DNA of 41,299 nt. Origin: Mesorhizobium sp. STM 4661 (lineage in GTDB: Bacteria; Pseudomonadota; Alphaproteobacteria; Rhizobiales; Rhizobiaceae). The position numbers and the translations under genes were made by a program. Below the pieces are notes generated by a model that did no database searches, was not told the DNA's origin, and worked only from the letters and a program-made list of their open reading frames with translations. Below, one piece after another: positions 8,492-15,562 of the stretch (the first letter of the stretch is position 1; the number at the start of each line of letters is the position of its first letter). Location of the stretch: the NCBI RefSeq assembly GCF_000359125.1, contig NZ_CAAF010000044.1, forward strand, positions 1 to 41,299, read 5' to 3'.

Positions 8492-8506
8492 GAACAAATC
8501 AAGAAC
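8492..8506. promoter_or_regulatory. LexA-type SOS box (GAAC-N7-GAAC)
   Basis: GAAC-AAATCAA-GAAC, equal to GTTC-N7-GTTC on the minus strand, is an exact match to the alphaproteobacterial LexA consensus. It lies in an AT-rich patch 193 bases upstream of the dnaB start codon and 43 bases past the stop of the Rsm22-like gene. A match of this kind is expected about once per window by chance. Confidence 0.4.
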
Positions 8507-8548
8507 AAAATCGAAGAGGAGGAAGCGGCACCAGGAATCGGCGCGAGA

Positions 8549-9511
8549 CTAGATTGTGTCGCCCCAGTCGAGCCGGCGCGCCAGCCTGAACGCATCGCCA
8601 TCGCGCTTGGTGAACAGTTTTTCGCCGGCGCTGCCGTCCTTTTCGCAAAGCTTGAGCAGAACCTTGCCTGAACCGGATTTCGGCGGCGCGATCACCCGCG
8701 CGGCACGGGATGGGGCAGGGTGCCGCGAGGCGGCGACATAGATGAATTTCTCGTCCTCCCATGGCACGTCGGCATCCTTGGCCAGCCGGTGCAGGCGCGA
8801 GCGGGCGACGCGGCGCGAAAAATGGCACCAGTCGGGCGCCGCGAGCGGGCAGGGCAACTCATGCGGGCAAGGGGCAAGGACATGCGCGCCGGCCTCGATC
8901 AATTGCCGGCGAACGGCAAGGATGCGCTGCCATCCGGCCGGCGTGCCCGGCTCGACGACGAGGAGTGTATCGGCCGTGAGCTGCCAGAGTCGATCGACGA
9001 GTTTGGGCAGTGACGCCGGCGCGATTTCGTCCAGCACATAGGCACAGGTGACAAGATCGGCCGGCTCGAGATCGCCAAGGTCGATGGTGACATCGCCGGT
9101 CAGCCAGGTGGTGCCGGCGGTGATGGCGTCAGTGGCAAGCGTTTCCCCGATCTTGCGCACAGTGGCGCTGGCCTCCAGCAACACCGCCTGTTGGAGATCG
9201 GGCCAGAGGTCGACCGTGGCCCAAAGCACCGTACCAGGCCCGGCGCCGACATCGAGCAGGGTTTTTGGCGCATAATCGGGCCGCGCCTCGCTGATCGCGT
9301 CCAGGCTGGCGCGGACGGCGGCGTAGGTCGCCGGCAGCCGCGTCGCCAGATAGGCCTTCACCGCCATCTCCTCGGCCATGTGCAGGCGGCCGTCGCGAAG
9401 CTCGGCGCGGTAGCGGTCCGACAGCGTCCTTGCCGCTTGCTTGAGCACCGGCAGCGGCACCTTTTCGAGGAGGCGCTCGACGCCTTGCCGAAGTGGACCG
9501 GGCAACTCCAT
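8549..9511 (-). CDS. Rsm22-family small-subunit ribosome assembly protein
   Basis: A 320-residue methyltransferase-fold protein matching the Rsm22/METTL17 family, which acts in small ribosomal subunit assembly. The SAM-binding region LLDVGAGPGTVLWA lies near residue 90. A cysteine set in CPHELPCP, DWCHFS and, later, KLCEKDG matches the iron-sulfur ligands described for METTL17-type proteins, so a cluster is likely. The start ATG at 9511 overlaps the stop of the YnfA gene by one base (TGATG), indicating translational coupling. The open frame runs upstream to 9769, but that extension is only the shadow of ynfA. The binding partner is inferred, not seen. Confidence 0.8.
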   Translation of the reverse strand: MELPGPLRQGVERLLEKVPLPVLKQAARTLSDRYRAELRDGRLHMAEEMAVKAYLATRLPATYAAVRASLDAISEARPDYAPKTLLDVGAGPGTVLWATVDLWPDLQQAVLLEASATVRKIGETLATDAITAGTTWLTGDVTIDLGDLEPADLVTCAYVLDEIAPASLPKLVDRLWQLTADTLLVVEPGTPAGWQRILAVRRQLIEAGAHVLAPCPHELPCPLAAPDWCHFSRRVARSRLHRLAKDADVPWEDEKFIYVAASRHPAPSRAARVIAPPKSGSGKVLLKLCEKDGSAGEKLFTKRDGDAFRLARRLDWGDTI

Positions 9512-9834
9512 CACGCACCCCGAGGCGCAAGCAGGATGACCGAGGCGCCGATGATGCAGAGCGCGGCGCCGGCAAGATCCCAGCGGTCGGGACGCACGCC
9601 TTCCAGCAGCCACAGCCAACCCAGCGATGCGGCTATGTAAATGCCGCCATAGGCGGCATAGGCGCGGCCGGCGGTTGACGTGTCGACCAGTGCCAGCAGG
9701 AAGGCGAACAAAGCGAGGCAGACGAGGCCCGGCGCCAGCCACAGCGGTGACTTTTCCAGCCGCCACCATGCCCAGAACGAAAAACAGCCGGCGATCTCGG
9801 CAAGCGCTGCGGCGACATAGAGGAGATAGGTCAT
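9511..9834 (-). CDS. YnfA family small membrane protein
   Basis: A 107-residue inner-membrane protein with four hydrophobic helices and the YnfA signatures [15 protein letters not shown] and [19 protein letters not shown] (in part). The family resembles small multidrug resistance transporters, but its substrate is uncertain. The length fits the family when translation begins at the ATG at 9834. That start lies immediately after an intrinsic terminator hairpin, with only weak pairing potential for the ribosome upstream. An upstream start at 9897 would add 21 residues encoded through the hairpin and is less likely. It is translationally coupled to the Rsm22-like gene. Confidence 0.88.
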   Translation of the reverse strand: MTYLLYVAAALAEIAGCFSFWAWWRLEKSPLWLAPGLVCLALFAFLLALVDTSTAGRAYAAYGGIYIAASLGWLWLLEGVRPDRWDLAGAALCIIGASVILLAPRGA

Positions 9835-9836
9835 GA

Positions 9837-9866
9837 AAAAAGGTCTCGCGGTGGCGAGACCTTTTT
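9837..9866 (-). terminator. Intrinsic terminator of cfa
   Basis: Perfect 13-bp stem (AAAAAGGTCTCGC / GCGAGACCTTTTT) with a 4-base loop. Read on the minus strand it lies 50 bases past the cfa stop and ends in six Us directly before the ynfA start codon. This is one of the strongest terminators in the window. Confidence 0.88.
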
Positions 9867-9915
9867 CAGCATGCGGGCGTGTAATGGCAAGCGGCAATGG
9901 CGCAGTCGCCGGGGT

Positions 9916-11205
9916 CTATTCCGGATCCGCGACTTTGCGGCGGCGGGCGGGCTTGGCGACCGGGGCTTTTTCGCGATGACCCATATCGCGCATCTCCAGC
10001 GCTTTCTCGCATTTGGCCATGTAGTCGCGGGTCATCGGCAGCGTGTCGTTCCTCTTGGCGATCTGGATCTGGAAGATCACCAGATCCTGCCAGCGGAAGG
10101 CGGCCTCGGAGGCTGCGAGATAAAACTCCCACATGCGGCAGAAACGCTCGTCATAGATCGCCTTGGCCTTGTCGCGGTTGGCGGCGAAGCGCTGGCCCCA
10201 GTGCTTCAGCGTGTCGGCATAGTGCAGCCGCAGCATCTCGATGTCGGTGACCACCAGCCCCGACTTCTCGATCGCCGGCATCACTTCCGAGAGCGAGGGA
10301 ATGTAGCCGCCCGGGAAGATATATTTGCGGATGAAGGCGCTGGTTGCCCACGGCACGCCGGATCGGCCGATCGTGTGCAGCAGCATGACGCCATCCGGCT
10401 TCAGCAGCGTCGCCGATTTTTCGAAGAAGGTGCGGAAATGGTTGACGCCGACATGCTCGAACATGCCGACCGAGACGATGCGGTCGAAACGCTCGTTGAG
10501 TTCGCGATAGTCCTTCAATTCGAAATGCACCCGGTTTTCCAGGCCTTGCGCATGAGCGCGGTCGGTCGCGACGCCATGCTGCTCGGTCGACAAGGTTACG
10601 CCCTGGACATCGACGTCGAAGGATTTCGCCAGATACAGGCCGAGCCCGCCCCAGCCGGAGCCGATGTCGAGCACCGTCTGGCCGGCCTTCAGCCTGAGCT
10701 TGGCGGCGATGTGGCGCTTCTTGGCGGCCTGCGCCTCGTCGAGCGTCATGTCGGGCTGCTCGAAATAGGCGCAGGAATACTGCATGTCCTGATCGAGAAA
10801 GAGTTGGTAGAGGTCGCCCGACAGATCGTAGTGGCGCTGCACGTTGCGGCGCGAACGCGACGCCGTGTTGATCTGATGCAGGCGGCGGAAGGCGTGGCGC
10901 AGGCCCTCGATCGCCTTCGACCAGGTGGCGTCGATGCCGCCGCTGCCCATGTTCTGGAAGGCAATGCGCATCAGTCCGAGAACGCCCCCTTCAAGGATGT
11001 CGAGCTCGCCGTCCATATAGGCTTCCGGTACCGCCAGCATCGGATCGAAGGTGATGGCACGCTCGGCATGCCTGGTCTTGATGTGCATGTGCACCGGTTC
11101 GCCGGAGCCATCGCCGAAAATCACCGTCAAGCCCTTCGGCCCGGTTACCTTGAGATGGCCTGTGCGCACCAGGCGGTCGAGTACGCGCTTCAACAGAATA
11201 TTCAT
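9916..11205 (-). CDS. cfa: Cyclopropane-fatty-acyl-phospholipid synthase
   Basis: Cfa transfers a methylene from S-adenosylmethionine to unsaturated acyl chains of membrane phospholipids, typically in stress or stationary phase. The 429-residue protein has an N-terminal lipid-binding domain, the SAM motif LDIGSGWGGLG, and residues matching the active site: Cys in YSCAYF, Glu in MFEHVG, His and Ile in LHTIGR, and Tyr in EFYLAASEAAFR. The ATG at 11205 has AGGGGA nine bases upstream; the TTG two codons earlier is too close to that site. A lysine/arginine-rich tail ends the protein. A strong terminator follows. Confidence 0.95.
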   Translation of the reverse strand: MNILLKRVLDRLVRTGHLKVTGPKGLTVIFGDGSGEPVHMHIKTRHAERAITFDPMLAVPEAYMDGELDILEGGVLGLMRIAFQNMGSGGIDATWSKAIEGLRHAFRRLHQINTASRSRRNVQRHYDLSGDLYQLFLDQDMQYSCAYFEQPDMTLDEAQAAKKRHIAAKLRLKAGQTVLDIGSGWGGLGLYLAKSFDVDVQGVTLSTEQHGVATDRAHAQGLENRVHFELKDYRELNERFDRIVSVGMFEHVGVNHFRTFFEKSATLLKPDGVMLLHTIGRSGVPWATSAFIRKYIFPGGYIPSLSEVMPAIEKSGLVVTDIEMLRLHYADTLKHWGQRFAANRDKAKAIYDERFCRMWEFYLAASEAAFRWQDLVIFQIQIAKRNDTLPMTRDYMAKCEKALEMRDMGHREKAPVAKPARRRKVADPE

Positions 11206-11240
11206 GACCAAACGTCCCCTCTCAGTCAGACAGGCTGTTC

Positions 11241-11345
11241 GCGCATGAAATCGCTACCGAATTTCGGCAAGGGAGCATGCGCCCTAGTCAACATCCACAA
11301 CGTCCGTTGCGCTTCCAAAGGACGCGCAACGCTGCAGTCTGCAAC
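11241..11345. repeat. Two-hairpin repeat (family C) upstream of cfa
   Basis: A first stem pairs GCGCATG (11241-11247) with CATGCGC (11276-11282). A second pairs CGTTGCGC (11305-11312) with GCGCAACG (11324-11331). The same two-hairpin plan, with similar words (CATGCGCC, TTGCGC, AAGGACGCGC), recurs at 25573-25675, so this is an interspersed element. Confidence 0.65.
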
Positions 11346-11382
11346 AATATATAGGGGTTCGAAAAGTTCCTTTTGGCACAAA

Positions 11383-11409
11383 AATGCCCGGGCGAGAGGC
11401 CCGGGCATT
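11383..11409 (-). terminator. Intrinsic terminator of the rpsF-rpsR-rplI operon
   Basis: Perfect 11-bp stem (AATGCCCGGGC / GCCCGGGCATT) with a GAGAG loop on the plus strand. Read on the minus strand it is followed by a U5 run. It lies 67 bases beyond the rplI stop. Confidence 0.88.
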
Positions 11410-11475
11410 GGTCCAGAAAGGACTGGAAGCCGACGAATTGATTTAGGCGCCGATCCGACGCTTCGTAAGGCGCGA

Positions 11476-12060
11476 TTACGCGTTGTCTTCCTCGCCTTCG
11501 AACTCGACATTGGGGTCGAAGAAATTTTCCGGTCGCGCATTGTCGTTGATGTCGTCGCCATAGATGGCTTCGGCGGTGGTCAGCGTCTCGCCCTTGGCCT
11601 GGCGCTCGGCTTCGTCGGCCGTGCGGGCGATGTTGAGCGTTACGGTGACCTCGACTTCCGGATGCAGCGCGATCGCCACATTGGTGACACCGATGGTCTT
11701 GATCGGCTGGTTGAGCAGGATCTGGTTGCGGTTGACCGAGAAGCCTTCCGCTGTCAGCAGCTCGGCGATGTCGCGGGTCGACACCGAACCGTAGAGCTGG
11801 CCGGTCTCGCCGGCCGAACGCACGGCGATGAAGCTCTTGCCGTCTAGCTTTTCCGAAACCTGCGCGGCTTCCGACTTGCGCTCGAGGTTGCGGGCTTCGA
11901 GCTGGGCGCGCTGTCCCTCGAACTTCTTCTTGTTGGCTTCGTTGGCGCGCAGCGCCTTGCCCTGCGGCAAAAGGAAATTGCGGGCAAACCCGTCCTTGAC
12001 CTTGACGGTATCGCCCATCTGGCCGAGGCGGGAAACGCGTTCGAGAAGAATGACTTCCAT
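11476..12060 (-). CDS. rplI: 50S ribosomal protein bL9
   Basis: bL9 bridges the L1 stalk region of the large subunit and helps maintain reading frame. The N-terminal domain [20 protein letters not shown] and the [15 protein letters not shown] helix are diagnostic. The 194-residue length exceeds that of E. coli L9, with an acidic tail ([15 protein letters not shown]) usual in alphaproteobacteria. The frame opens earlier, but the ATG at 12060 carries AAGGA at proper spacing and the conserved MEV start. It is the last gene of the rpsF operon, 210 bases after rpsR. Confidence 0.97.
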   Translation of the reverse strand: MEVILLERVSRLGQMGDTVKVKDGFARNFLLPQGKALRANEANKKKFEGQRAQLEARNLERKSEAAQVSEKLDGKSFIAVRSAGETGQLYGSVSTRDIAELLTAEGFSVNRNQILLNQPIKTIGVTNVAIALHPEVEVTVTLNIARTADEAERQAKGETLTTAEAIYGDDINDNARPENFFDPNVEFEGEEDNA

Positions 12061-12241
12061 GGTTTTGTCCTTCTGTTTGGGCGCCAATCACCGGGATCGA
12101 CGCCGAATTGTTTGGAACAGGACAGGAAGCTTGAGCGCCTTGGCGCCTATGTCGCTGTCCTGCCTGTCGCGGCAGTTAGGGGCATGTTTGCCCCAACCCG
12201 GGATTTGATGCAGACCCTGCGGCGCCCGTCGCCGTGGGAAG

Positions 12242-12265
12242 AAGCGGGCGGCGAACCGCCCGCTT
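12242..12265 (-). other. Strong hairpin after rpsR
   Basis: AAGCGGGCGG / CCGCCCGCTT form a perfect 10-bp stem. On the minus strand the loop is the very stable tetraloop TTCG. It begins 6 bases past the rpsR stop and lacks a good U-run. It more likely protects or partially attenuates the transcript before rplI than fully ends it. Confidence 0.55.
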
Positions 12266-12270
12266 GGGTT

Positions 12271-12519
12271 TTACCGAACCACGTAGGGCAGCAGGCCGAG
12301 GAAGCGGGCGCGCTTGATCGCCTTGGCGAGTTCGCGCTGCTTCTTCTGGCTGACCGCGGTGATGCGCGACGGCACGATCTTGCCGCGCTCGGAAATGTAG
12401 CGCTGCAGCAGACGCACGTCCTTGTAGTCGATCTTGGGCGCGTTGGCGCCGGAGAACGGGCAGGTCTTGCGGCGGCGATGGAACGGGCGCCGGGTCGGGA
12501 TCTGATTGATGTCGACCAT
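12271..12519 (-). CDS. rpsR: 30S ribosomal protein bS18
   Basis: bS18 binds the small-subunit platform together with bS6. The 82-residue protein shows the bS18 hallmarks [28 protein letters not shown] and the basic [21 protein letters not shown] end. Its ATG overlaps the rpsF stop by one base (TAATG), so the two partner proteins are translated in a coupled manner. Confidence 0.98.
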   Translation of the reverse strand: MVDINQIPTRRPFHRRRKTCPFSGANAPKIDYKDVRLLQRYISERGKIVPSRITAVSQKKQRELAKAIKRARFLGLLPYVVR

Positions 12520-13010
12520 TATTCTGCACCCCCTTCAAGGCTGCGTGGCGGACGGTCACCGCGGTCGCGATCGCCGAAGCTGCGCGGCGGACGATCGCCA
12601 CGGTCGCCGCGATCGCGGTCGCCGAACGAGCGCGGGCCGCGGTCGCCACGGTCGCGGTCGCCGAAGCCGCCGCGCTCCGAGCGCTCTTCGCGCTTCTGCA
12701 TCATCGCCGACGGGCCTTCCTCATGCGCATCGACCTTGATGGTGAGGAAACGCAGCACATCCTCGGACAGGCCCATCTGGCGCTCCATCTCGTTGAGCGC
12801 GGCGGGCGGGCAGGTGATGTCCATCAGCGTGTAATAGGCCTTCCGGTTTTTGTTGACCCGGTAGGTGAGGGACTTCAGTCCCCAATTCTCAACCCGGCCG
12901 ACGGACCCGCCATTCGCGGAGATGACGCCCTTGTACTGTTCGACAAGCGCATCGACCTGCTGCTGCGAGAGGTCCTGCCGGGCAAGAAACACATGTTCGT
13001 AGAGAGCCAT
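12519..13010 (-). CDS. rpsF: 30S ribosomal protein bS6 with repetitive charged tail
   Basis: bS6 pairs with bS18 in the small-subunit platform. Residues 1-100 are the bS6 fold ([34 protein letters not shown]). From about residue 110 the protein continues in near-repeats of [13 protein letters not shown], roughly 50 residues of Arg, Asp and Gly. That tail makes it longer (163 residues) than E. coli bS6 and is presumably disordered. The tail repeats at DNA level between about 12540 and 12675. The leader upstream can fold over the ribosome-binding site. Confidence 0.97.
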   Translation of the reverse strand: MALYEHVFLARQDLSQQQVDALVEQYKGVISANGGSVGRVENWGLKSLTYRVNKNRKAYYTLMDITCPPAALNEMERQMGLSEDVLRFLTIKVDAHEEGPSAMMQKREERSERGGFGDRDRGDRGPRSFGDRDRGDRGDRPPRSFGDRDRGDRPPRSLEGGAE

Positions 13011-13016
13011 ACAGTT

Positions 13017-13059
13017 CTTTGCCTTTCTTCGTTTCTCTCCCGGTTCCCGGCGGCAAAAG
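13017..13059 (-). promoter_or_regulatory. Candidate bS6:bS18 autoregulatory leader of rpsF
   Basis: In the transcript, CTTTTGCC (13059-13052) can pair, with one bulged base, with GGCAAAG (13023-13017), which overlaps the likely ribosome-binding site AAAGG of rpsF. The enclosed side carries GCCGCCGGG. bS6:bS18 complexes are known in several bacteria to bind a CCG-bearing structure in their own leader. The structure is visible; the regulation is inference. Confidence 0.35.
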
Positions 13060-13371
13060 CCTCTGCAACTTCTCTGACCCGCTGGTCCCGAAAGGGGGCG
13101 GGGAAGAAAGGAGCATCACGAGACGGTCGAGAGCGGAGACACGGGAGGCGGAAACGCTTCTGGCTTCACACGAAGATTTTCGAAAAAACCTCCGGCCCTC
13201 CGTTCAGCCCCCAGCAAGGACCGGCAGATTGCGGGCGTCTATACAGCAATCCGGCGAGAAGGCAAGGGCACGCGGAAAGCTTGTCGTAAGCACACGAGTT
13301 GTCCGGATTAGGTGGCAGATGAGTTGTCCGGTTTTCTGTCTCTGACGAGGAGACGTCGCGCCGGCGCAGGC
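13060..13371. other. Gene-free stretch between rpsF and the phosphoglycerol-transferase-like gene
   Basis: No convincing gene. The rpsF-proximal half should contain the ribosomal operon promoter and leader. The other half holds two exact copies of GAGTTGTCCGG, at 13296-13306 and 13321-13331, separated by 14 bases. Confidence 0.5.
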
Positions 13372-15297
13372 TCAGCTTGTATGCGGGCCAAGCTTGTCCA
13401 CCGTTTCGGGGAAGAAGTCGGGCGCCGCGCGGCGCTTGCCGAACATCATATCGTATTGCAGCAGGCGGAAATTGTTGATGGCCGGGTCGATGTTCTTCTG
13501 CCGTGCCCAGTCGGGGATGGCCTCGCCCGCCGGCGTCAGCAACAAATTGCGGTCGACGACGCGGTAGCGCTCTCGCATCTGGCCAAGGAAACCGGTGTAG
13601 TAGGGATGGCTGATCCCGGCCGTGGTCAGGATATGATAGGGCAGGAAAGCCGGGCTCACCGCGCCCATATCCTCGGCCGGACCGGTGCGGTTCGACCATA
13701 TGATCAGCGGCGTCTGGTGATGCAGCAGCATCTGGTCGGCCGGCTCCTTGCGCGGCGCGACATTGTCCTTCATGAAGCCCGTCTCGACATAGACCGGGCC
13801 AAGCGGCGGCAGATGGTCGCCGAAGAAGGCGATGACCGTCGGTCGGTCGCGTTTCTTGGCCCATTCGATGAGGCGCTCAAGGCCGCGATCCGCATCCGAA
13901 GAGCCTTCCGTGTAGCTCAACAGCGATTCACGCGCCCACTGGCTGATCGGCGCCTGCACCTTGTGGGTCGGGTTGTAGTAGCGGTAGGGCTCGTAGGGCC
14001 CGTGGTTCTGCAGGCTGACGGCGAAGAAGAAGACGGGATCGGCGCTGGCGTCGGCCTCGCGGATGATCTCGTCGGTCATCGACGCGTCGGATGCCAGCGG
14101 CCCGCGCTTTTGCATCGGCGGCAATGTCTCGTCCGACTTGAAGTCGTTGAAGCCGAAATCGGCGTAGACCGCGCCCCGGTTCCAGAACCAGTTGGTGCCC
14201 GGATGAATGGCGCGGGCCCGGTAGCCCTCGCTCTTCAGGAAGGTCGCAAGCGAGGGGGTCGTTGTGCGCACATATTGCTGATAGGGAATGCTGCCCGCCG
14301 GCAGGAAGGCGTTCGAAAAGCCGGTCAGCGCCTCGAACTCGATGTTGGCGGTCATGCCGCCGAATTCCGGCGAGAACATGTAGCCCGAGCGCAGCGCCCG
14401 CACATTGGGGATCGGGTCGGGTGTGATGGTGACGCCCGGCAGCCTGGTCGAATCCCAGAAGGATTCGCTCATGACGACGATGATGTCGGGCTTCTCGGCC
14501 GGCATCGTGGCCGTCACACCGGGCCTGTCGATCGCCGCGATCGCCTTGTCGGAATAACCGGCGGGCGCCGAGACATGCGCCATCGGCACGTTGAGCGCGA
14601 AGGCGAGCGCAAAACCGTTGGAGGCGTAGTTTTCCTTCTGGTCCCACATGATCGGAATGATCTGCAGCCGGTCGCGGGTCCACGAGAAGGTGGCGTAATC
14701 CATGATCGAGACGAAAAACGCGAGCAGCGGCACCGTCAGCGTCAGCCGCGCAAGGCGGCCCTTGCGGCTGAGCGCCGGCACCCGGCGGCGCCACACCCGC
14801 CAGCCATAGACGAGCAGCGACAGGCCGCCGACGATGCCGATCGCCATGGCGATGGCGGTCCCCGGGCGCTCGCGCACCAGAAGCGGCATCAGCGCCACGA
14901 TCTGGCGGGAATAGAGGAAATCGGTCGGATAGAGCGGATCGCCGAGATAAAGCGACTTCTGGTGGCCGACAAAGGCCAGCGCCAGCGTCAGCGGCGCGAC
15001 GATCATCAGGCTCTGGTGACTGCGGCCGAGCACGGCGTCGAGCCCGATCAGGACCAGCGCGAAAATGATGATGGTGGTCCAGCCCGGCTTGAAGGGCTGC
15101 AGGAAGAAGGAGACAGTACCGGCGAAGTCGCCGCGTACGATCAATTCGATCGCAAACACCAGGATGGCGGCGGCGAGCAGGCTGGCGAGGCCATAGCGGA
15201 TAACCGGCCATTTCCGCCCCGGCAAATAGCCGGTGGACGGATCGCCTTCCAGAAACTGTGGCGCAGCCTTGCCTGCGCCTTTCCTAATCCTTGCCAC
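13372..15297 (-). CDS. LTA synthase/OpgB-like membrane phosphoglycerol transferase
   Basis: A 641-residue enzyme with about five membrane helices (near 32-53, 73-90, 95-112, 147-168, 184-200) followed by a periplasmic alkaline-phosphatase/sulfatase-fold domain. Metal and nucleophile motifs match LtaS-type proteins: ESFWD at 278-282, the likely nucleophile Thr316 in GGMTANIEFEALTG, and Asp494-His495 in FFGDHLP. In Gram-negative bacteria such enzymes move phosphoglycerol from lipids onto periplasmic glucans (OpgB-like). In rhizobia cyclic glucan is a plausible acceptor, but this is inference. The start is GTG at 15297, with GGAAAG upstream. A Pho-box-like site lies 40-57 bases before the start. 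Confidence 0.82.
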   Translation of the reverse strand: MARIRKGAGKAAPQFLEGDPSTGYLPGRKWPVIRYGLASLLAAAILVFAIELIVRGDFAGTVSFFLQPFKPGWTTIIIFALVLIGLDAVLGRSHQSLMIVAPLTLALAFVGHQKSLYLGDPLYPTDFLYSRQIVALMPLLVRERPGTAIAMAIGIVGGLSLLVYGWRVWRRRVPALSRKGRLARLTLTVPLLAFFVSIMDYATFSWTRDRLQIIPIMWDQKENYASNGFALAFALNVPMAHVSAPAGYSDKAIAAIDRPGVTATMPAEKPDIIVVMSESFWDSTRLPGVTITPDPIPNVRALRSGYMFSPEFGGMTANIEFEALTGFSNAFLPAGSIPYQQYVRTTTPSLATFLKSEGYRARAIHPGTNWFWNRGAVYADFGFNDFKSDETLPPMQKRGPLASDASMTDEIIREADASADPVFFFAVSLQNHGPYEPYRYYNPTHKVQAPISQWARESLLSYTEGSSDADRGLERLIEWAKKRDRPTVIAFFGDHLPPLGPVYVETGFMKDNVAPRKEPADQMLLHHQTPLIIWSNRTGPAEDMGAVSPAFLPYHILTTAGISHPYYTGFLGQMRERYRVVDRNLLLTPAGEAIPDWARQKNIDPAINNFRLLQYDMMFGKRRAAPDFFPETVDKLGPHTS

Positions 15298-15336
15298 CTT
15301 GATCTTTCCCCGGCCCGTAACATTAGCTTCACTGAA

Positions 15337-15354
15337 ATGTCATCGTACTGTCAC
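15337..15354. promoter_or_regulatory. Pho-box-like direct repeat
   Basis: ATGTCAT-CGTA-CTGTCAC matches the PhoB consensus CTGTCAT-N4-CTGTCA(T/C) at 13 of 14 positions, with the proper 11-base period. A weaker third unit (GCTTCAC, 15326-15332) continues the phase. It lies 40 bases upstream of the minus-strand transferase gene. The consensus orientation points toward fabD, though a TAATGT -10-like word follows at suitable spacing on the minus strand. Confidence 0.5.
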
Positions 15355-15362
15355 GAAAAGCT

Positions 15363-15455
15363 AGCGCCTGTGGCGAAAATAAGAAGAGCCAGCAAACGAA
15401 TCGTGAGCGATTTTCATCATGAGTGATCGCCAAAAAGCCTTTTGGAACAGGCGCT
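15363..15455. other. Candidate structured RNA region upstream of fabD
   Basis: Outer arms AGCGCCTGT (15363-15371) and ACAGGCGCT (15447-15455) pair perfectly. Just inside, GGCGA (15372-15376) pairs with TCGCC (15427-15431). A small hairpin AATCG-TGAG-CGATT (15399-15412) sits within. It lies 108-200 bases before fabD and could be a leader structure or a small RNA on either strand. Confidence 0.3.
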
Positions 15456-15562
15456 CGGCCGCCGCCACTGTGCCGAAACCGTCGCGGATCGGCCTATCGC
15501 GGACTTGACTTGGCCGGCCGCCTTGGTCACAGGCAGGGAAAACCAGCCTCTGGGGAGCAGCT

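Noticed and set aside
11345..11357. CCCCTATATATT word upstream of cfa resembling a heat-shock sigma factor -10
   Set aside because: No matching -35 element lies at the right distance, so a promoter class cannot be claimed.
9871..11847. 658-codon plus-strand frame opposite cfa and rplI
   Set aside because: Runs through the rplI terminator and is antisense to two real genes.
12540..12680. Short regular DNA repeats resembling a CRISPR-like array
   Set aside because: They lie in frame inside rpsF and encode the Arg/Asp/Gly tail; there are no unique spacers.
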